NCBI RefSeq assembly: GCF_052857255.1
Contig: NC_135500.1
Location: forward strand, 99,843,394-99,907,393
From: Amblyomma americanum
Taxonomy: Eukaryota; Arthropoda; Arachnida; Ixodida; Ixodidae
Direction of reading: 5' to 3'
DNA: 64,000 nt
The translations under genes were made by a program, and so were the position numbers. Under the pieces are notes generated by a model that was not told the origin of the DNA, did no database searches, and saw only the letters and a program-made list of their open reading frames with translations. Below, one piece after another: positions 37,190-48,990 of this stretch (the first letter of the stretch is position 1; each line of letters starts with the position of its first letter).

Positions 37190-37953
37190 CTCAACGGGAG
37201 CTTCTACTTCAAACGAAAACGCAGCAGAGACAGGCGGGGATTCAGAGAGATATCATCAAGCCGATGAAGCAGAAAAGCCTGTTATCCCAGTTAGTGAATA
37301 TAACATTGGACTGTACGTTAATTCTGCAGGCATACCAGGTGACGTCAAAGGACGGGCATACTCTGAAGTCTGGACGCCGCCTTCTCTGTGTCCCTGTGTC
37401 TAAAGATGGGAAAGGACGCCGGCTCCAGTCCCACTGGCTTCAACAGTAGGCGAGCGACGTTTATTGCTTACATGGACGATCTCAGAGCTTCTCTTGAGCA
37501 CCGCTTTGGAAACCACAGGGAAAGTTTAAGTAGTTTGCAGTTTGTTCTGACAACACCCGTCTCTAAAGGACTTTGAGTCCGTGCAGCCGGCTATTGAATT
37601 CTGCATACAGGACATGCAGGGGTGAGTGGCAGATGTGGAACGCAATATGGGAAGCAACAGGAGCAGAGCAGACGCCGCGATACGCCACTGACGCGTTAAT
37701 CAACTGCGACAAGATCCTATTTCCGATTGTTCATACACTCGTCAAGATTTTAGCAACGCTGCCAGTAACTACCGCCGCTGCACAACGCATTTCCTCTACA
37801 TTGAAGAGGATTAAAACATACCTTCGGAGCCGAACAGGTGAAGAGCGCCTTAACGGGTTAGCCCTGATGTCAATTCAACGGGCTTTAGTTAGCGTTGGCG
37901 CAATTATTTGGGCATTAACGGCGAAACCAAGGCGACTTGGGATTAAAGTGTGA
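37190..37953 (+). pseudogene. hAT-like transposase, C-terminal remnant
   Basis: The end of the last frame encodes ILFPIVHTLVKILATLPVTT followed by AAAQRISSTLKRIKTYLRS and EERLNGLALMSIQR (37705-37905), the hAT C-terminal dimerisation domain as found in 52 kDa-repressor/ZMYM1-like proteins. Upstream, in other frames, are IAYMDDLRASLEHRFGNH (about 37465) and a region near 37250 with RDIIKPMKQ. Several frame changes show decay. The catalytic Asp residues and the N-terminal zinc finger were not found. It is probably a DNA transposon remnant, less likely a domesticated exon set. Confidence 0.75.
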
Positions 37954-38669
37954 GAAAAATGATATTGCAATCCAAACCAAAAGTAGAATTGGCGGAAGAA
38001 AAAAAAAAACAAGCACCGTCATATAAAGCGCTTTTTTGTGATTTATATTATGCCATTCACATAAAGATGTGGGAGTGCTGATGTTAATGCTTATTTTAGC
38101 AATGTGCACATCGCTAAGGTGTCCCTTCTGTGTGGCGAATATTTACTGTTATGTGTAGTGCTGTGTATTGTTTTCGTCGTTTGAATTGTATGCTGTGTGT
38201 TTACTTTTCATCGTGCGTATTACCAGCCGCTTCTGCGTAACTATCATTGGTAGTAAAGAAGGCGCATGCTCTGGCGCACTGAAATGCTTGCTCTGTTTCT
38301 GGTTTCTTTCATTTACCATTATACGTTTAATGAGGTCAGAATAAACAATTTCGCTGCGAATGTGTGTGAAATAGAATAGGAAGGTGTGAAGCTCGATGAA
38401 CTTTCCGTGGCGCCAGTCGGTCTTGTATTCGAGAGGAATGCCGCACATGTGGAGTCAGCCTCACGGGGACACCCGATTAAGACTCGGCGGCGGCTGTACT
38501 GTGATCAGCGCGTCGCCAACAAAAGGACCCGTCCCGCGTCCCTGTCTCCCCTTCTACTAGCGGATGTCTGTTTTCTTGCGCGCCAGCGTGACTAATAGCC
38601 TAAACCCCCTCCCCCTCCCCCGCGCCTTTCGCGACACAGCTGTAGTTCTTTTCACCCCCCCCCCCCCCC

Positions 38670-38850
38670 TCCCTTCCATACTTAAAAGACGCTAGCTACT
38701 GCCCTCAGTCACCCCTGATGAAGGAGCCGAGTCGGCTTCGAAACGTTGGGTTAAAGTTAAAGTTTTGGTTGGAGGTGTGCAGTTTATTATAAGTCTTCAA
38801 ACCCAACCCGACAGGCAAATCTGTCAAAATGTTTAGTTTTAAATCTTTTT
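38670..38850 (+). mobile_element. Penelope-like element 3' end, second copy
   Basis: CTGCCCTCAGTCACC then the hammerhead-like motif, then AAATCTGTCAAAATGTTTAG match the 3' end at 27120-27215. Here an extra ~60 bp lies between GAAACGTTGGGTT and AAATCTGTC. Upstream (38386-38640) no nuclease motif is readable. Confidence 0.7.
38715..38744 (+). ncRNA. Hammerhead-ribozyme-like motif, copy 2
   Basis: CTGATGA (38715-38721) and GAAAC (38740-38744) flank a fully paired 6-bp stem, GGAGCC with GGCTTC (one G-U), loop GAGTC. Compared with copy 1 the loop and 3' strand changed in ways that improve pairing. Confidence 0.6.
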
Positions 38851-39116
38851 CTTCGCGCCGTCAGGGGCATAACCCGTCTTGAAGAAGCTTAGGCAGGTAC
38901 AGCTAGAGTACAGCTGTCGACATGTGTGCGGCGTCAAGAGGTTGCCGAGACTTCGGGAATGCGGGAGATACGCCTGGGTGGGATGGAGTGACCATGAAGC
39001 GAATTCTTCCCTTGACAGCTGTCTTCTTTTTTTTTTTCTGTAAAGAATTTGAGTGATCGTCTCTTGGCCATACGTTTGTCCGCATGCACGTGTTCGAAAG
39101 AGAAGACAGGTGACAA

Positions 39117-39636
39117 TGTTAGGAATGTAGTAGCTGCTGTGCCGTGGGAAATGGTAGTTGTGTATGTGCTGTTTGTGAGTGCTTGAAACCTCTCCTTTCC
39201 CAAGTATTTGGCTGGTCGAGGGAATAGCAGAGTTTTGGATTCCCCCTGCTCGACAATTGTTTAATCAATATTCTTTCCCCAATCTGTGATTAGTTGGCGG
39301 AAACCTCATTTTCTTTTCCCTAACCACTGATTGGTGAGGAGGGTCGCTTGCTTATTGGTTGCTGTCCCCGCTAAGGGCGGAGACAGAGGAGTTAAAAGTA
39401 TGCGCTCTGGGTTGAACCGGCGCTTTATTCGTCTGATCAACGGTTTAGTCATGTTGTAAATAGTTTTCTCCTTGCTTGTTTCTTCTTGTTTTATTTATGT
39501 AGTAAATAAATAGTTAACCTTCTCCCTTCCTTGAGTAACGTGAATGTTTGCGAGTTAGAACCACGGGGTCATCAAGAAACCCCGATTTCATCATCAACAA
39601 GGTGTTTCCTCTCATCGCCACCTGAAGGGTATCTCA
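39117..39636 (+). mobile_element. Candidate LTR with primer-binding site, no internal genes
   Basis: A stretch starting TGTTAGGAATG has a TTAAAAG box near 39391, AATAAA at about 39504 and ends ...TATCTCA. TGGCGCAGTCG, of the form found at primer-binding sites next to LTRs, follows at 39639. ACTCAACTGGCGCA occurs twice just after. No gag or pol follows on the plus strand, so it would be a truncated element. Borders are inferred and no second LTR was found. Confidence 0.5.
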
Positions 39637-39699
39637 ACTGGCGCAGTCGAGTCAGGAACTCAACTGGCGCATTCTGAAGGGGAAACTGAACTGAACGTC

Positions 39700-40985
39700 T
39701 CTATTGCGTAGTTGACATTTTCGTATTTACTTTTTTCATCTCACTGTATATACGACCATGTTGTATTAAACGGTTCCCGAGTATGAAGATTCGTCTGTGT
39801 GAGCCATTATAGTGAGGGGCGTATCTCACATTCGCGCCAGACAAAATTTATTATTCCCGCTTGCATTAGCAAAAATCCTCCTCTCTCAGTATAAAAAAAG
39901 AAAATTTTGTTCGGTTGCCCTCTCCTTAAAAAAAATGGCCTGGCTTAGCTTATGGTTAAGCCTAGGATGCGAAGCATACGTCGCTTGGCAAGCCGTACTT
40001 CTCGTTCTTCTCCCGTTTCCGTGGCTCTTTGTAACTTGCGCTTTGCGGTCTGGCGAGCCGCCCTCTCCCTGGCCGACATCTCGCTGCTCAACTGACTCAA
40101 CGAGTGCGTTGCCTTTCATACAATTGCGTGACGTCTGTATCTCCTAGCGGTAGGAGCGGGAGTTAGGCCGCCGGCGGAGGCTGAGCGTCCGCAAGCGAGC
40201 TCACGAGTTGAGCCCCAGCTGCCCCAGCTTTCACAGCTGTTGTGACGTCATGTCACGTGGTGCGCCGATGTAGGTCAAGTGGTAGCTACGCGGCCTCGCG
40301 CGGTGCAGCAAGGAAGAGCTCGGTTGTGCGGCTAGTATGCTTCGCATAAAATCCTGGTTACGTGCCTGGTGGCGTACGCCCCGTCACCGCAGTGCAGCGT
40401 CATATTCACCGTTTGTGATTAAACATAGCTCTCATATCGACATCTCGGTGGACGCGTCAACCGCACCTTAAAGCATGCAGCTGAAGGTGTATATATCATT
40501 GGTCCGAACCACTGTCGCAAGCTAGCCTCCAACTTGACTAAAACATGTAAGCTATATGCAAAGTAAAATGCTAGGACACCCCTCAGAATGCAGTATGATG
40601 AACGGTTGCTCAAGATTTTGGTTAATGTGTGCGAAAATACTGCCACCCCATTGAGGTCAACCAGTGAAGACGTCGCTGGGATTTCATGTGCACTTGGGTA
40701 TCTGTTGCTCAAGCCAGCGCCGGCACTTCTGTTTCCATCATTCATATTAAGGATTTTTTTTCTTATCGAGTTACTTTAGCCATCGGTGTGACATCACTTG
40801 AGACCAGACAAGGTCACGGCCGCAAGTATGAGCCATTAGAGGCTTTTGCCTTAAAACAATGACCCGTACGTACTTCCGTACTGCTAGCGGTCACCTTGAC
40901 AAAAAAAAAAATGGCTGCGGTTCAACCCGGCCGAACCTACTTTACAGAGCGGACGCTCGATTAAGCATGGTCAGACACGGTTTGC
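39700..40985. other. No gene recognised
   Basis: Mixed sequence. The part near 40140-40215 has a loose tRNA-like look (GAGTTGAGCCCC), but the boxes are too poor to call a SINE. Confidence 0.5.
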
Positions 40986-41431
40986 TGCGGTTTAACGTTT
41001 CCTCGCTCTATCTTTCGCAAACGTGCCCTGTCGTCGTTCCGGGATCCAATTCAGCAATATCTTGTAGACAAAGTTGAGCGTGTTCAAAGATTGGCAGAGA
41101 GGTTTATATTTTCGTCTTACCTAAGAACGCGGTCCGTATCAGAACTTCTTTTACGAGCACAGTTACCAACACTGGCTAATCGCAGAAAAATTGCTGTTTT
41201 TTTATCAGCTTTTCTATCAGCTTTATCACAGTATGTTCAGTTTGGATTCCAGCTTGTACTTGCGGCCCCCCGGAAGGCGTACTGTCATCGCGTGCTAACC
41301 ATCCTTTTGCAGTTCTGTAATAGATGCCGAGAGTTGATGATTATAAGTTTTCGTTCCTGCCTAAAGCAATTACAGAATGCAATAACCTTGACCGACGCGC
41401 ATTCGACAAAACTTGAAACCATTTTGAAAGA
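40986..41431 (+). pseudogene. CR1/Jockey-like LINE, C-terminal fragment
   Basis: Reads VVWDPIQQYLVDKVERVQRL then AERFIFSSYLRTRSVSELLL and LANRRKIAVF, the usual region after the RT domain (VWDP, V-x-RVQRxAxRF). Frame changes are present near 41085 and beyond 41220. It is cut at 41431 by a SINE. The LINE tail resumes after 41691 and ends in (AAAT)n near 41788. Confidence 0.8.
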
Positions 41432-41678
41432 TTGGTTTGGTTTGGTTTTGTTTATGGGGGTTTAACGTCCCAAAGCCACTCAGGCTATGAGAGACGCCGT
41501 AGTGAAGGGCTCCGGAAATTTCGACCACCTGGGGTTCTTTAATATGCACTGACATCGCACAGTACACGGGCCTCTAGAATTTCGCCTCCATCGAAATTCG
41601 ACCACCGCGGCTGGGATCGAGCCCGCGTCTTTCGGGCCAGCAGCCGAGCGCCGTAACCACTCAGCCACCGCGGCGGCT
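41432..41678 (-). mobile_element. tRNA-derived SINE, type B, copy 1
   Basis: In minus orientation the head starts GCCGCCGCGGTGGCTGAGTG with B-box GGGCTCGATCCC. The shared core (GATGTCAGTGCATATTAAAG) is followed by a type B tail (GTTAAACCCCCATAAAC-like), ending in ACCAAACCAA. A perfect 13-bp duplication CCATTTTGAAAGA flanks it (41419-41431 and 41679-41691). It is inserted in the LINE fragment at 40986-41788. Confidence 0.95.
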
Positions 41679-41788
41679 CCATTTTGAAAGAGCTGGAAGT
41701 GTGTTTCACTTAGTGATTGTGCCATTCCCAAAATGTAACAGCCCACAAGGGCGAACAGTTTTTGAAAATAAATAAATAAATAAATAAT

Positions 41789-44640
41789 CTGTTTAATCAG
41801 CCGCCTATGATACACAGCCGAAGCACTGATACCAGCGCGCGACTCTTCTATGGCTCTCTGGGAAGGTCAAGATACGCTTCGCAGTTTTTATTATCTTATC
41901 TGATGTACGACAAGTCTCGTGGTTCAGCGCAACTGCGAAGTGAGCGTTGAATCACGTTGTCCAACACAGCTGCAAAGGCGAGAGAACACTGCGGCGATTC
42001 ACATGGTATGACGTCACAGCCAAACCCTCCGCTCCGCCGCTTCAAGGTCATTCTTCGGAGTGACGTGACCTTGATGTTCTGCATGGAAGGAGTAGAGATG
42101 CTGCTTTGAGAGAAAAATACAAAGAGAACAAGCTTTGCGTAAACCCTCGTCTGTATTCGGTGTTTGACCAGAGGAACCATGTAAGCCGCGTGTTCGTACA
42201 TGTACCCTACGAACAGAACTATATTCTCAAGCTTGAGGTACATAATATTTTTCACATTGGCCGCCTGCATATATGTAATCAAACAAGACATTAAAAAGCA
42301 TAAATGCTACCACGTTTGCAACACTTTACTAGCCTATCTAGCGAATATCTGCGCCTTTCACATGCTCTTCCAGTTTTGAGCCAATGCTTTAGTTGGCGGG
42401 CTCGCTTAGGTGCGTCTGTGTGTGAGACAATTATTCTGACCCGACTACAAAAAAAAAAAACGTTGTTGTATAGATTAATACCATGTGAAAGTATTGCATT
42501 GAAGGAGCAGTTTCTACAAACCTTTCTGCACGAATTCCTGTCGAAGCACCAAAGCGCTGCAACAATGGAACTTTTTTTCTTTTAATACGCCACATATGTT
42601 AATACATTGTTCTCAATGCCCGTTTTTGCGCTTTTGAAGCGTTACAAATAGCGATTTCCTAACCTCAGTTAAAGGTTAAAAACACATATGTGCAACTGTT
42701 AGGGAATGTCGTCGGGCGGGAGAAGGGAAGACATGGAAAACTTTATGCAAAATTAACTGTTTACATTTTGTACACGTAGACAGCAACTGAGAGTCTCTTT
42801 GCAAATGGGAGTCTTTTTCAGCCGCACTTGTTGCCGAGTTGTATTCCCTAAATCCGTAGAGCGAGGCCGGGCCTACTGAGGAAGGATTGTCCTGAAAAGT
42901 TCACTTTGGCACTTGATAACACACTCTGTCACTGTAGTGGGCACGCCCCCATCACGTGCTGGGCTTAAGGGTGAGGAGGAAGCCAACTAGGTTGTGCAGA
43001 CAATGTTATGTCAGCGAAGGGCGCTCCCAGGGTCAGCAGGGTGTCTACACGTGTGGCCTGCACCTGTTCTTCATAAGTCCGGATACGCAATGCAGTCTTG
43101 TCTGCATGGTCGCGACGGATCGGGGATAAGACACGCCCGCTCGCCGCTGCCGGGCTGGGCACGCCGAAGAGACACCGGAAACGAGGCCTTTTGTGTTCGG
43201 CGCGGCGTTCTTTGGCGTTGAAGACGGCTGCACTGTGTCGCGGCCAAACAGTAACTGGACCGAGATGAGGCCAGGGTCCTCTCTGGAATGTCCATTGCAG
43301 CAGGCTTTGGGAGCTATCCTCGGCATGTAGACAGAGAGTGCACTGGTGTGCTGCCTGCTTCCAGAGGAGACTTGCTGTCGCCGTGTTCCGGATCCGCGTT
43401 CTAATCCACTTAGGCTGGAAGGGAGCTCGGGAATAACACCGCGCAAGACACCAAGCCTGTCTCCGCCCCAGGTGCAATCGACACTTTGCAAGGTGAATGT
43501 CAAGGGCGACGCGCACTAAAATACGCCAATGTTCGTACATGCAACACCGACACGTGCCTTGTAACGGACACCTCAAACTTATATAGCCAGCCGTGAAAGG
43601 TGCCATAACCCATAAGTAATAGCGGTAGATAGGTAACGCGCAAAGTGCTGCAATTAAATTTTTGGGCTGTGCCTGCGATATATAGCTGCAGGAATAACCT
43701 CGGATATTTGACTGCAAATGTATGTTGAAAAACTTCATTAGTGCACAAACAGTGAGCAAATTTCTGAGACACAGTGCTGGAAGATATTTATGGTTATGCT
43801 CTGAACTTTATAGTACTATAATAATTCGTATTTGTTTTAGATTAATTGCTTGCACATTGAACTAGAATTTAGAACATAGCCTTATTACCACAATGACTAC
43901 ATTGAGAGTGTAAATGTTTAACGCGCAACGTAACGCATTGCTTGTTAATGTTTAGCATAACGGCCTAATGCAACGTGTAACATTATGCAACAATTTTATG
44001 ACATTATTCCAATGTTCGGTGCTAACTGGGTTGTTTGCTGTTGTCCAAGGTTCAAACAGGAAGTTTTTGTTTCGGTGAACTTTTGGACAGTTCATTTTTC
44101 TACTGCGTACCTTACGTTTATACCATTTTGTTGAGAAATGGGTATACGAATTTATTACAAGGTTGTTTCAGCGCCCATGCAGTGAACCGCTCTCTCTCTC
44201 TTTTAGCCGCAGGTGATCTCTAGGGCCGCTAGTGCATACAATGGCGATTTATGCTTGCAGCACAAACATTTAATTCGTTAAACACACAAGTTGCATACCT
44301 GCCGACTTTTCCAAATTTTCCGTAAAATGTATGAATTTGTACCCGCATTGCGATTTTACGAATCTTGCTTGAAATGTTAAAGAAAATAAAATTTATTCGC
44401 GAAAAACATTTCAAAATCTTTAAAAGAACCACATCGTTGTCCGTGGTACCTTGCGCCGCTATGAGAGAGGAATACGTACCATCTGTGAAATTAGCAGCAA
44501 CAACTGGAACATTGTACGCACAGTAGATGAGTCCGATAGAAGAGGACTCTCCACTCCACACTAAACATTGTACAGAATATACCGTGAGGTTGTTGAGAAC
44601 AACCTCTTCCGCTCCACTAAAGTGCCGCGGGTCTAAACAT
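41789..44640. other. No confident gene; long minus frame at 42965-43759
   Basis: A 264-codon minus-strand frame and an overlapping 152-codon frame occur here. The latter contains SVQLLFGRDTVQ, which resembles the SPAQLLFGR motif near the end of gypsy-type integrases, but nothing around it confirms this. No splice pattern or known domain was seen. Sequence near 42010-42080 resembles 53610-53700, a diverged dispersed repeat of unknown type. Confidence 0.4.
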
Positions 44641-44644
44641 TGTA

Positions 44645-45100
44645 CAGTAAAACATCGTTATTTCGACCCAACGAAATAAACGTTTATTCCTCCACCTCCT
44701 TTAATTCAGATAGCCCGGACTGCCGCCAGAGTCCCGCCATAAGCCCCTGTAAGACTATTATGGCCTTGGGAGTTCTTTTATTCGGACGCCTATAGGTGCT
44801 GGCATAGGTCAATTCGGACGTGCTCCCGATGTGGTGCCGTGTCGCGGTAGGACGAGCTCGACAAACTGATCACCCGTATATTCGTCTTAAGGCCTGAACT
44901 GCATGTTACATTGCTTCCGGCGCCCCTCTGACATGCGCGCAACTGCAGGTGTTTTGAGAATCGGCAGGCCCCGGTGACAGGCCGATAGTTTCGCGTAGTT
45001 TCGCTTTCAGAGCCCCGCCGCCAGCCCGCAGCGGCGACGGCTATCGACTGCGCTTATCAGTCACCCAGCTGAGCTACACGCCGTTTAGAACGACGATTGC
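44645..45100 (+). mobile_element. pogo/Tigger-like DNA transposon, left-end remnant
   Basis: A TA is followed by CAGTAAAACATCGTTATTTC, which fits the terminal repeat of Tigger/pogo elements. The next ~450 bp contain the TTATTCGGACG-type motifs often near these ends. No transposase or right end was found. Confidence 0.45.
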
Positions 45101-45247
45101 GTTGTCGCGGGTATTTTTTGTTAGTTTGTGTATTTATTAATTGCCGCTCCGGCAAGGCTCCGAAACCAATGCGCGCTTCCCTTGTTACCGTACGCGTGAC
45201 ACTTCAGTTAAGCAAGGCAGCAGTGTGGGCTAGTTGGTTGTACACTT

Positions 45248-46580
45248 GGTGTGAGTAGCGCGCTACACACTAACAAAACGACAACTGGAACGGGGGACAC
45301 AGGACAAGCGCGCACTAACAACTGAGGTTTATTCTGGTACGAGGGCATATAAATACATTTCATGCACATGCTCAAAACAATCAATTCATTGCCAACGGCT
45401 GTGTCGCACGCTCCTTCGTTTCTTGATTAGATGCATCTCCTCACTTGATAACAACACCGAGGGTGTGCTTGCGCACTCGTCTTCACCGGCCTCCCATATC
45501 TCAAAGGCTCCTTTTATTTCCCTTTCTTTCTTTTCATTTGCCCGAGCTAAAATTGTTGTCCGATCAAAGTACGGTGAGCATCTGCGATTTGCGCGATGGG
45601 GGGGGGGGGGGGGCGAGGTTTCCAGGATTCCTTATTTTTCGTAATTTATTTCTGTGCTCTTTCAACCTGGTGTTTAGACATCTGCCTGATTGACCTATGT
45701 AGCTCATGCCGCACCACAAGGGAATTTTGTAGACTATACCGGTGGCACATTCTACGAACTTTTCTTGGTGTGCGATACCACAAGTGTTAGCTAATTTTTT
45801 CTTCGACTTATTCATTTCATGTAAAAGGCTCACTAATTACCTGGGTGCGGTAAACACCAGGGGAACATCATATCTGTCTGCTACTTTCTTCAAGCCATGC
45901 GAAACATTATGTACATAAGGAATGACAACACCAGCACCCTGCTCTGCATGCTTTTTCTGCGGTATTTTCCCATCCAGTAGCTTTTGTAGATTCTTTTCAG
46001 CCACAGACGTTATTAGCGCGTCAAGGTACCCACTCATCCTAAGCCTATCAATTTGCCTCTTGATGCTACGCTCTACCTGATGAGAACACGATTTCTTATC
46101 ACACTGCGCCAAACTGTTACTTGCTAAACTCTTTTTAACCAACTTGGAGTGCGCGGAATGATAATTTAAGAAGCTTTTTCCCGTTTTCGTCAGGTACGTC
46201 CAATACGTGTGCTTGCCACTTTCTTTTACCTCTATGTCCAAGAATCTAATCACAGAGTTCTGTGGCAGCTCGAACGTGAATTCCAGCCCCGGCGAAAACC
46301 TCTCGGAAAACATCTAATATGCTGCTTACTGTCAATCGGTTCGAAATCACAAAAGGGAAACAAAGCAGGAGATCATCCACAAAACGAAATGCCTTTAGTA
46401 ATTCAAACTGTGCCAATCTTGATTTCAGCCCGGTTTCCCTTTGCCATGTAGATATCCGAAATGACCGGAGCAATGCACGGCCCAATGCTAATACCACTTT
46501 TTTGAAAGTACTTTTTTGTCCTGGTGTCCCCCGTTCCAGTTGTCGTTTTGTTAGTGTGTAGCGCGTTATTCACACCAAAA
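45248..46580 (-). mobile_element. Penelope-like element with terminal inverted repeats
   Basis: Two ~60-bp sequences in opposite orientation bound the element: 45248-45310 and 46519-46580, both with GCGCTACACACTAACAAAAC and GACAACTGGAACGGGGGACA (plus and minus strand respectively; the second has a few changes). Between them, on the minus strand, are the RT end and GIY-YIG nuclease. The RT N-terminus is missing, so it is 5'-truncated. An inverted copy of the 3' end at the 5' end is a known outcome for Penelope-like copies. Confidence 0.85.
45564..46497 (-). pseudogene. Penelope-like RT (VDD end) and GIY-YIG nuclease, broken
   Basis: From 46497: REPEAT-free frame with FRFVDDLLLCF (RT catalytic block, about 46372-46380). 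After a frame change come EFTFELPQNSVIRFLDIEV and the thumb region, ending NVSHGLKKVADRYDVPLVFT and a stop at 45837. In the same frame after that stop comes GIVYKIPLWCGMSYIGQSGR and RLKEHRNKLRK (GIY-YIG nuclease, about 45640-45740). A run of 16 G at 45598-45613 falls in the C-terminal part. One frameshift, one stop and the missing N-terminus make it inactive. Confidence 0.9.
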
Positions 46581-46599
46581 ATACTTCAGTTCTTCCAGC

Positions 46600-47937
46600 G
46601 CGCCGAAATTACGCGCTTGTCACGTGCCGTTCTCCGTTTGTGAGTTTCGTCACGTGCGACGCCACGTGTGAGGAAGCTCCTGCGCTATCGCGTCGCACAC
46701 TGAAAGAAGCGATGTAACGCGAAGTTTAAAAAAAAATGTGTGGAACAAAATAAAATTCACATCGAATTTGCTTCAAGCCAACTGAATTTTTCGAGTCGCA
46801 GTAATGTTTGGATGTTATGAGTCAATGTTTCTTAAATATTGTCGACACCTAGTACTTTCACTATCAACGAGCAGCTTTGTCTTTGAATACTTCAAGAGGA
46901 TGAATTGACCTGTACGCCAATAAATTACAGAGCGAAATCAAATTAATATCAGGTTTGCTTCAAGCCAACTGAATTTTAATTGACTTGCGGTGACTTCATT
47001 ACAAGTGAACTGACTCTCAAAGGACTTGCATCGAAGAAACAGTGAGTTTCGAATGGGCTTTTATTAACTATAAAAGAACGCGATAAATAGCCAATTCATC
47101 CTAAATGTGCATTTCAGTAAAATTTTTTGATGGGAACTCACCAGGACTCAGCAGAGACCGTGGAAAACGCGCTTGTTGGATTGAAACGCTAATTAACACA
47201 CTGTTTAAAAATCCACAAATTTTCCAGGTGAACAAAGGCTACGTCGAAAGTGATTTCCCAGTGGACCGGTTCCTATTTTTGATGCGTTATCTACCCTTTC
47301 CTTCTTTTAACTGAACAGCCTGTAGAGATGCTATGGACTCGAATGTGCTGCTTACGAGCACTATTTGGCATTTAGTCATACATGGCCGTCGGCCAAGTCG
47401 CTAGTCCGGTGGTTTCTAATGCGTTCAATAAATACCATGCGCGAAGAAAATCAACCTGTAAATTAGTCTGAACATTCGGTCTATGAAAGCAGCGGTTGAA
47501 ACAATGCTTGCTCACTCGAATTTTTTTTTTGCGACATGATCAATTCGTGCTGCTGAAGACTCCGCGGGTGGTCGGTGAGGGATCGAAATTTCGAGCTTCA
47601 AAACCTCACCTGAACCAGATACATTCTTCAAATGATTTTAGCTCTCTGGTCAATTCCGCGCTGTGGTCTTGATGCCGCGCAGTAACTGCCTGCGTTAGCC
47701 ACCAAAGAACGTGCTTTTGACGAAGGCACCCGTGATGATGACCTCACGCTGCCGTTCTGAGCGGTAACGTTAACGCCCTGAAACAGCTGTCTCGGAGTTT
47801 TACTTACCCTTTGTCGATAAACGATGCAGGTATTCTGTGTACGCAACATATGTGCGCGAAGGAACTGCGTGAACTGATGGGCGAGTTTTGTCTGACATAA
47901 TAGTTAAACTGCGGAACGACACAAGGAGAAAAATAGA
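46600..47937. other. No gene recognised
   Basis: AT-rich intergenic DNA. CAAGCCAACTGAATTTT occurs twice (about 46774 and 46962), indicating a diverged local duplication of about 190-bp spacing. No coding feature. Confidence 0.55.
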
Positions 47938-48990
47938 GAGTTATATCATATCATTACCGTGTTTACGTTACCGTTTACCGTGTTACCAGACACCGGATTT
48001 TCCGGTTAGCGCGGCGCACGCCAGAAGGCGGTTTAGCGTACCGCCTCTCCCGTAACAAGTTACCGTAAGGCTAAAACGAGTGATGATGATGGCAGATGCC
48101 CAGCTTTTAATGATAAAAAAATACGGATGCATTGCAATCATTGCTATGAAGTGAGACGCTACATGCACTTTAATAATCTTTTTTTCTGCATATAAAGACG
48201 TACCAACTACACTTCAGCTAACAGCCGACTCAGCGGCTTTTCAAATGTGTCCGTGAAGCTAGACACCTTTGCCTACCCTGGCCAGTAGACCTTGCCTACC
48301 CTGGCCAGTAGACCTATGTAGACCTCAGTAAGCTTGCATATATACAGCACACATTGCGTTGCGAACGCTGTAAAAAAAGCACAACGACACCTGTTTGCCG
48401 TGCCGCTTCGTCGCTTCTTTATGTGTTTGGATGTGAACACTTTGGCGCCATCTAGTGGCAGTAAGTTAAAGCGCGCCAACTCCGGGGCGGAGAAACTTTT
48501 TATTTTCTGCAATTGCTGATGCATATACCAAGAAAATTACCAGTCTTTTTTTTCGATAAAAAAAGTCTTGAAAATATAGAAAAATGTTAAATCGGGCACA
48601 AAACTGAACAGCTGCAGTGTAGTCGTTGCTGTTTGGCTATGTACACGACATATAGTCAGGCTTAACTGCTCAAAAATCGGCAAATAATCTAAAAAAACAT
48701 GGCCTAGTTGTTACTCAAACCTCAACGTATGAGTGAGAGTCTGCAAATTAAAAGCGAATGCCTTCATGTATGGCGAGAAATGCCGCCGAACAACGCAGCC
48801 GTGGGGCTGTATTTGGTCCGAAGCGGCCGAGCAGGGCGCCGCCATGTTCGTTTACGAGTGAACGCTAACTCTCCGCAACGCTAAAAGAGATTCCGTAAAG
48901 TGCTAGCGGACCGCGGTAAGTGGCAGCGCTTGCGCAGATGTCGTTAGCCGGGCCCGGTAACGGAAACACGGTAACGATATGCTATAACTC
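47938..48990. mobile_element. Non-autonomous DNA transposon with 36-bp terminal inverted repeats
   Basis: The left end 47938-47973 begins GAGTTATATCATATCATTAC and the right end (minus strand from 48990) begins GAGTTATAGCATATCGTTAC. They match at 33 of 36 positions by eye. Length is 1053 bp and there is no transposase. A 23-bp tandem pair lies at 48271-48316. No clear target-site duplication was found, so the superfamily is unknown. Confidence 0.75.
48271..48316. repeat. 23-bp tandem pair
   Basis: GCCTACCCTGGCCAGTAGAC occurs at 48271 and 48294, period 23, exact in the shared part. Confidence 0.9.

Noticed and set aside
42965..43759. 264-codon minus-strand gene
   Set aside because: No domain, no splice context and unusual composition; a competing frame has only a weak integrase-like motif.
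45598..45613. G-quadruplex regulatory element
   Set aside because: A homopolymer G run inside a dead Penelope-like copy; similar runs (25414, 38656, 56529, 63724) are scattered without gene context.
48271..48316. CRISPR-like repeats
   Set aside because: Only two adjacent copies without spacers, in a eukaryotic transposon. No CRISPR array exists in the window.
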